Shown here one piece after another: positions 15,165-19,229 of a DNA stretch of 19,229 nucleotides (within the stretch, counting starts at the first letter, position 1; each line of letters opens with the position of its first letter). The translations under genes and the position numbers were made by a program. Below the pieces are notes generated by a model that made no database searches, was not told the origin of the DNA, and saw only the letters and a list, made by a program, of their open reading frames with translations. The DNA comes from Spirochaeta sp. GTDB taxonomy: Bacteria; Spirochaetota; Spirochaetia; DSM-27196; SLAA01. The DNA lies in assembly GCA_020201015.1 (NCBI GenBank), contig JAIVHN010000193.1, positions 1-19,229 on the forward strand, in the 5' to 3' direction.

Positions 15165-15488
15165 TCAGTCAACGAGCATCTCCCGAAGGATCTCTTTCAC
15201 ACGCTCAATCTCGGGGTTTGCTATCCTCCCCAGCTTCTTTACCAGTCTCGCCTTGTCAACCGTTCTGATTTGGTCGAGCACTATCCAACCTTGTTTTCGC
15301 TGGAACCGTAAACTCACTCGAGTTGGATAATCGCGGGATTTCGTTGTCATTGGAGCTACGATTACGGTTCCGATCGTCCGATTCATCTCATTTGGTGAAA
15401 CAACCAAGCAAGGGCGAGTTTTCTGGATCTCGTATCCTCTCGTCGGATCAAGGTCAATCAGGAAGACCTCATATTGATTGACTACCAT
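15165..15488 (-). CDS. mazF: MazF/PemK-family toxin (mRNA endoribonuclease)
   Basis: A 107-residue toxin of the MazF/PemK superfamily, which cleaves single-stranded mRNA. Family features are the N-terminal strand YEVFLIDLDPTRGYEIQKTR, then PCLVVSPNEMN, TVIVAPMTT, the basic loop DYPTRVSLRF, and KQGWIVLDQIRTVDKARL, where the conserved G-x-[IV]-x-x-D-Q-I-R-[TS]-[VI]-D is complete. The arginine, threonine and aspartate positions normally needed for cleavage are all present, so it should be active. The ATG overlaps the antitoxin stop by 7 bases, the usual coupled arrangement. It is followed 3 bases later by the RelE remnant. Confidence 0.93.
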   Translation of the reverse strand: MVVNQYEVFLIDLDPTRGYEIQKTRPCLVVSPNEMNRTIGTVIVAPMTTKSRDYPTRVSLRFQRKQGWIVLDQIRTVDKARLVKKLGRIANPEIERVKEILREMLVD

Positions 15489-15730
15489 TCCCAGTCAAAA
15501 CCTTTTTCAATTCCTGTCTCCGGGATGAGAAGATTGTCTTCCTGATTTGTGTTCATCTTCTGGAGTGCTTCTTCCCAGCCCTCTCGGGGAGCCTTGATGA
15601 TTGGTCGTAAGATGATTTGCTTGTTCTCGACCTCCAGTTCTACCTGGTCGGAAATATTCAGTTGTTCGAGAATCGCCTTTGGAAGCCTGATACCCTTAGA
15701 GTTACCAATTGGGACAACCGAAACTTTCAT
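15482..15730 (-). CDS. mazE: MazE-like AbrB/SpoVT-type antitoxin
   Basis: An 82-residue antitoxin. Residues 1-45 form the swapped-hairpin AbrB/MazE DNA-binding fold (MKVSVVPIGNSKGIRLPKAI, then LNISDQVELEVENKQIILRP). The C-terminal half is acidic and likely disordered (NQEDNLLIPETGIEKGFDWEW), the part that wraps and inhibits MazF. GAGGT lies 5 bases before the ATG. It is first in the operon, with a strong promoter directly upstream that it should autorepress. Confidence 0.93.
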   Translation of the reverse strand: MKVSVVPIGNSKGIRLPKAILEQLNISDQVELEVENKQIILRPIIKAPREGWEEALQKMNTNQEDNLLIPETGIEKGFDWEW

Positions 15731-15751
15731 GGGATACCTCTCTTGAATGTA

Positions 15752-15785
15752 ACTATAAAGTGATTACGCAATCGTTGTCAATCGT
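15752..15785 (-). promoter_or_regulatory. mazEF promoter with direct-repeat operator candidate
   Basis: On the minus strand a perfect TTGACA (15776-15781) is followed by 18 bases and TATAGT (15752-15757). Two copies of ACGATTG, starting exactly 10 bp apart (15769-15775 and 15779-15785 in plus coordinates), straddle the -35 element. One helical turn between repeats suits binding by a MazE dimer on one DNA face, so these are the likely autoregulatory operators. Confidence 0.68.
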
Positions 15786-15816
15786 ATAATGTTTGCCGGT
15801 CTTGCACTCTGTTTCT

Positions 15817-17002
15817 CTATTCTTCCGGGTTACTCTCTCGTGCGGCATCATAAGCGTCGTGTTCAGATTCGGGAGCAATCTCCAGGACACGTCGGCCCAA
15901 AGCGTTTATAGCCCAGGCACCTGTAGGTGCCGTCAAACAAATACTCAGTACGGCTATAGCGAGCATCAACTCTCCGGGTCCCGAGTCCATTCCAGCTGAA
16001 CGCATTGCAAGTAAGGGCGCTGAGCCAATGGCAGCTTGCACGGTGGCCTTCGGGGAGCACGCCACCGCCACAAACAATCTCTCTTTTCTGTTCAAGTGGC
16101 TGCCCAGCAGGCAAAGACCAACACCTATGCCGCGAGCCAGGAGACCAAGGCCAATGATAGCCGCTCCCATCGCGCCCGCCCGCCATGCGACTCCAATGTT
16201 CACCTGTGCGCCAACCATCGAGAACAGGATTATCTCTGCAAAGACCCATGTTTTCGCCAGTTTGGAGGAGAGTTCATGAGCCATGTGTTCTCGCTTCTCT
16301 AAAATAATGAACCCAATGGCCATAGCGGATACCAATCCGGCAAAGGGCACGATGCCAGCCGATATGTGTTGCAGCCGAATCAGGAGAATCGACAGAGCAA
16401 TAACGATAAGAACCCTTTTTGTCGCACGAGGATTGAATTTGTCAAACAGTCTGTACAGGGCGATGCCAACAGCAATGCCAACGGCGCCTCCAAGAATCAA
16501 TGAGATTGGTACGCTGGCGATGTGCCCAACCATATTGACTGGGCTGCCGATATAGACTCCGAGAATGGCGGTGTGCGCGACGATCACGTACACATCGTCA
16601 ACCGATGCAGCAGCCAACGACGGCGGGAGAAACGGCTGCCAGAACTGAGCCCAAAACAGCCGATTCGAGCAAGCTCAATCCAAGCAACCAAGGCCCGGCA
16701 ATTGTAATAGCCGCTCCTTCAATGGTGGCAGGGATGAAAGCGAGCAGCAACGCCCTTCCGCCAATCTTGTGCAGTGTCGAACGGCTTAACTCAAATCCAA
16801 CCCGCAGGAGAATCACGATGAGGGCGATCAAACGTAAATCCGGCCCAATGGCCAGCAGATTGGAGTCAAGAAGTCCAAGTGCAGATGGGCCGAGGAGTAC
16901 GCCCACGAACAGCATGCCAATGAGCCCTGGAATGCCCATTCGCCGGAAAAACCAGTCGGCTATCAGACACAATATGACAATTACGGCAATACTTACAGCC
17001 AA
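15817..17002 (-). pseudogene. Cation/proton antiporter, CPA family, broken by internal deletion and frame loss
   Basis: Two frames form one antiporter of about 395 residues. The 5' frame (17002 to a stop at 16598) covers the first helices: GIPGLIGMLFVGVLLGPSAL, LRLIALIVILLRVGFELS, and LGSVLAAVSPAVV. The 3' frame (from about 16617 to 15817) resumes at AASVDDVYVIVAHTAILGVY and includes GIVPFAGLVSAMAIGFIILE, AEIILFSMVGAQVNIG and SPKATVQAAIGSAPL. Intact relatives, from memory, carry about 23 more residues between SPAVV and the ASVDDV motif (of the form VPRMLxLMEEGxGTxKGIPQ plus LIL). That segment is missing here and the frame changes at the same point, near 16598-16617. The gene is therefore probably inactive. 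The TTG start overlaps the methyltransferase stop by 10 bases. Confidence 0.83.
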
Positions 17003-18228
17003 GTGAACTGCCTCTGAAGGTCAACCAAGTTGTTCTTGTATACCCAATCTAACCCAGCCGGGGTGTGAGCGACCGTGAACTGGAGTTCACCGGCCTCACT
17101 CAACGACTCGTTCGACAAGTCACTGAGCGACTCACCCGACAAGTCACACGACGACTCGTTCGACAAGTCGTTCAACGACTCAAGTCCAAGGAGCCGCAGC
17201 TCTACTTCCTGCTTGGTCATTACAGGAAATCCATAGGCGCTATTCGTGTGGCCAAGGCTCTTTCCCCGCCGTTCGTAGTAGTCTTCAATAAAACTCAGGT
17301 GTGCGCGCAGGCGTTCGGCAACAAGTCCATTCGCAACTCGGCCCATGGCTTCCATAGTCTCACGAATGATCGGCGCAAAGCCCTCAAGCAACTCAAACCC
17401 GACGCTGTTCCGCGCGTTGAGAACACACGCAGCTGCGGTCGTTCCTGTGCCCAGGAATGGATCAAGCACAAGATCTCCCTGCATGCTGTACATATTAATG
17501 AGCCGGTGAACAAGCTCAAGGGGGTACGCCGCGCTTCTGGATCTGGCCTCATTTCCTGGCAAAACCTGCCGCACACCCTTGAGATCCCATATATCAGAGA
17601 ACCAGACATTCCGTTCCTCCCAAAAAAAGGCACTTTCTCGCCTTCTGCTGGCGTCCGCTTGGGAGAAACGCCTTTTCACACCTTTACGGAGAACCAGCAC
17701 ATACTCGTGCTCAAGGGTGGCATATGCTCCGGCAGGTAGCATTCCCGAACCCATGAACTTGTTGGGTGCATTTGTCTGTTTTCGCCACAGAATGAGCGGC
17801 AGTGACTGGAAGCCAATCGACTCGCAATGCGACACAATCCGTGAATGGTTGCTGTAGAGACGGAAATTATCTTTAACCTTCCGGGTTGCATCTCCCACAT
17901 TTATGCACAGAAAGCCACCCTGTCGCAGTACGCGGTACGACTCGCTCCAAACCGGGTCAAGCTGCCGATGCATGAGCTCAAAGGCCGTACGCCCATCTCC
18001 GGCATCGAGCGCTAAAGAAATTGCCGGGTCCGCCTTTGCCAGTGGCTCATCCCACATCTCAATCATAGGATACGGCGGCGAGGTCACAACAAGGTCTACT
18101 GTATCGTCCGCGATGCGCCCCATGTCCTGCGACGCGCGGAAATGAACTGCATGATGTGTGTGCACTGCAGTAGCATACAAGAAATGAGTGAGAGCCGAAA
18201 TACGTGGAGGTGCAAAGTAATGTTCCAT
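16993..18228 (-). CDS. Site-specific DNA methyltransferase, beta class (N4-cytosine or N6-adenine)
   Basis: A 411-residue methyltransferase. The catalytic motif TSPPY (49-53) precedes the SAM-binding motif DPFLGTGTT (256-264), the order that defines the beta class; between them are GGFLCINVGDATRK and the variable target-recognition stretch with WRKQTNAPNKFMGSG. TSPPY is most usual in N4-cytosine enzymes but occurs in N6-adenine ones. Beyond residue 340 is an extension with four eight-residue repeats of type ESLxDLSN, then LDWVYKNNLVDLQRQFTWL. No partner endonuclease is visible in the window, so it may be solitary. ATG at 18228 is chosen as the first methionine outside the GC-rich repeat; no good ribosome site is present. 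Its stop overlaps the start of the antiporter. Confidence 0.88.
   Translation of the reverse strand: MEHYFAPPRISALTHFLYATAVHTHHAVHFRASQDMGRIADDTVDLVVTSPPYPMIEMWDEPLAKADPAISLALDAGDGRTAFELMHRQLDPVWSESYRVLRQGGFLCINVGDATRKVKDNFRLYSNHSRIVSHCESIGFQSLPLILWRKQTNAPNKFMGSGMLPAGAYATLEHEYVLVLRKGVKRRFSQADASRRRESAFFWEERNVWFSDIWDLKGVRQVLPGNEARSRSAAYPLELVHRLINMYSMQGDLVLDPFLGTGTTAAACVLNARNSVGFELLEGFAPIIRETMEAMGRVANGLVAERLRAHLSFIEDYYERRGKSLGHTNSAYGFPVMTKQEVELRLLGLESLNDLSNESSCDLSGESLSDLSNESLSEAGELQFTVAHTPAGLDWVYKNNLVDLQRQFTWL
17104..17181. repeat. 24-bp tandem repeats in the methyltransferase C-terminus
   Basis: Three full 24-bp units begin with CGACTC at 17104, 17128 and 17152, with a partial fourth at 17176. 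Units read CGACTCGTTCGACAAGTC plus six variable bases. Each encodes eight residues of type ESLxDLSN on the minus strand. Each unit also contains an inverted pair (GACT and AGTC) that can form a small hairpin. A separate perfect inverted repeat, GTGAAC-TGGA-GTTCAC, lies nearby at 17075-17090. Confidence 0.88.
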
Positions 18229-18248
18229 CTTGCATTTCAGGAGGGAAG

Positions 18249-18367
18249 TTTGGGCACCCCCCGGCCGCCTCACGGCAGCCGGGGCCGGGTGCTCCGCTTG
18301 TACTCCTCAAGGCCGCTTGGGGCGGCCTCTGCGGGGTATCGCTGCGCCCCCTGGTGCGGGGGAGTAC
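18249..18367. repeat. GC-rich structured repeat, longer copy
   Basis: About 120 bases that fold into nested stems. An outer GCACCC/GGGTGC encloses CCCGGC-C-GCC-TCAC-GGC-A-GCCGGG. Next, GTACTCC (18300-18306) pairs with GGAGTAC (18361-18367) around two inner hairpins, GGCCGC-TTGGG-GCGGCC and CCCCC-TGGTGC-GGGGG. The first hairpin is shared with the partial copy at 14869. It lies only about 20 bases before the methyltransferase start. It has no coding sense in any frame that I trust. A dispersed REP- or MITE-like element is the best guess. Confidence 0.6.
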
Positions 18368-18408
18368 GGTGTGGCGGCGGCTTCCTGTTGCTTATCCAGC
18401 CAGGACGC

Positions 18409-19113
18409 CTATGGGGAAGCGTCCCACGAAGCCGGGTTGTTGATGCGACCAAACACCTCGTACGCTGGCAGAGCGACCAGGGCGCCGAACGTCTGACGCA
18501 GCAGGCCGCTTCTGTCGTGGAGTGCGTTGGGAGAGCGGACGAGCCTGAAATGCAGGGCAAAGGCAATATCAAGTGGATCGATCGCGGCTATGTAGCGCTC
18601 CACCATCCGGGCGTGTTCAGTATTTCTCAGATGGCGCTCGGCGACCGGGTGCGGGCCACCGAACTCGGTCACGACGATCCGCCCCGAGAATGACCCGGGC
18701 AGTCTTGCGCGCAACGCCTCTACGTAAGCACCAAAGTCGTCCCACTGGTCGTAGAGGTGCGCGTCCACATAGTCGTAGTCTCAGCAATCTCACCGTCGTC
18801 AAATTGCTGCTGCTCCTGTGCCAGTTGGGACCGGATATTGTCTGCGGTGAGCACCGTGCCGTCTGAGTCCCACAGCCAGGCGACCGCTCCGTCGTCGCCT
18901 GGGATGATCCTATTGTTACCCAGGACGAGGTAATTCGTTACGACGTCGGAGTCTGGCACGCCGATTTCGTGGCAGACCCGTATCGGGTTCCCGTGATCGA
19001 GCTCGCGGCAGGCACGTACGTCTGAGCGCGGCGGGACCAGCCCCCAGAGCAACAGCGAGCAGAGTATTTGCCGAAGAGCAGGCCGCGTTCTCGGTGCCGC
19101 CCGCCGTGTTGAG
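18409..19113 (-). pseudogene. Glycoside hydrolase remnant, fragmented over three frames
   Basis: Minus-strand pieces in order look like a decayed glycosidase. From about 19113 one frame gives LNTAGGTENAACSSANTL, like the GT-x-EAA-x-x-x-YAN segment of GH39/GH51-type enzymes. A second frame gives HGNPIRVCHEIGVPDSD, similar to the HPxPxxVxYWEIGNE segment holding the acid/base glutamate, then WLWDSDGTVLTADNIRSQLA. Near 18770-18783 the frame changes again to YDYVDAHLYDQWDDFGAYVE and then GRIVVTEFGGP, which fits the nucleophile-glutamate strand, ending at a stop at 18409. The pieces are too short and damaged for an active enzyme. The exact family is uncertain. The 5' end is missing, cut near the AT-rich palindrome. 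Confidence 0.5.
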
Positions 19114-19154
19114 TCTCGCGCTATCACGGCACGCCGCTTGACTCCCAACAGTTT

Positions 19155-19177
19155 AATATATAAACTGTTTATATATT
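19155..19177. promoter_or_regulatory. Perfect 23-bp AT-rich palindrome, operator candidate
   Basis: The arm AATATATAAAC (19155-19165) is followed by one T and then its exact reverse complement (19167-19177). It ends 17 bases before an ATG with a ribosome site on the plus strand and is very AT-rich amid GC-rich DNA. This is the form expected of a dimeric repressor's operator overlapping a promoter; -10-like TATATT lies within it. Confidence 0.55.
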
Positions 19178-19194
19178 TGACTAAAAGAGGGAAG

Positions 19195-19229
19195 ATGGTT
19201 GACGTAAAGATAAACACCGAGTTCGACGC
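19195..19229 (+). CDS. Start of a plus-strand gene, cut by the window end
   Basis: AGAGGG lies 3 bases before an ATG that opens MVDVKINTEFD and continues past the right edge. Only eleven full codons are visible, so no family can be assigned. The ribosome site, the palindromic operator candidate just upstream and the fall in GC content mark this as the beginning of a separate, probably regulated unit. Confidence 0.45.
   Translation, partial: MVDVKINTEFD

Noticed and set aside
17104..17181. Possible CRISPR array
   Set aside because: The 24-bp units are contiguous with no spacers and lie inside a coding frame.
17065..17739. Plus-strand open frame of about 224 codons opposite the DNA methyltransferase
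   Set aside because: It owes its length to the repeat region and to antisense bias; the minus strand carries intact TSPPY and FxGTGT motifs.
18249..18367. Possible tRNA or integron attC site
   Set aside because: The fold has several stems but no tRNA consensus loops or CCA-side acceptor pattern, and no clear attC core sites (GTTRRRY and its complement) at the ends.
18230..18693. Plus-strand open frames across the GC-rich repeat
   Set aside because: They read through a structured repeat and the antisense strand of the glycosidase remnant; composition is Arg/Gly/Pro-rich without motifs.

Overview
The window looks like a chromosomal segment of a moderately GC-rich free-living spirochaete, or a relative with similar gene content. 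This rests on recalled family resemblance (a membrane-anchored LuxR regulator, the DUF711/ACT gene pair, a Bacteroidetes-type PEP carboxylase, frequent TTG starts with strong GGAGG ribosome sites), not on a database search, so the taxonomic call is tentative. No rRNA, tRNA, CRISPR array or intact insertion sequence was found.

Layout. Bases 1-618 (minus strand): the 5' end of a DUF711/UPF0210 gene behind an ACT-domain regulator with a clear promoter, and a 54-residue two-helix membrane protein. 681-1244 (plus): an AT-rich, membrane-anchored SAM methyltransferase. 1299-5267 (minus): PEP carboxylase, then a hydrophobic membrane protein and a GNAT acetyltransferase. 5557-6759 (plus): a GAF/HD-GYP cyclic-di-GMP phosphodiesterase, divergent from ppc. 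6760-7093 has no convincing gene.

7094-14178 (minus) is the most coherent system. In transcription order it encodes a seven-helix LuxR regulator, a secreted probable beta-barrel protein, a MacB/FtsX-type permease (broken by a frameshift in this sequence), its ABC ATPase, an MFS transporter and a four-helix DUF6069-like protein. The first two genes share a motif, TCCAC(GC)TGTTGTG, at their likely promoters. The inference is a signal-responsive envelope export or efflux locus.

14257-19229 is an accessory region with much gene decay: a DUF2256 zinc-ribbon gene overlapping a hypothetical gene, a frame-damaged RelE/ParE toxin remnant, an intact mazEF pair with a consensus -35 promoter, a cation/proton antiporter pseudogene with an internal deletion, a beta-class DNA methyltransferase with 24-bp tandem repeats, a foldable GC-rich repeat (partial copy at 14869, longer copy at 18249), a glycoside hydrolase remnant in three frames, and a perfect 23-bp AT-rich palindrome in front of a gene that leaves the window on the plus strand.
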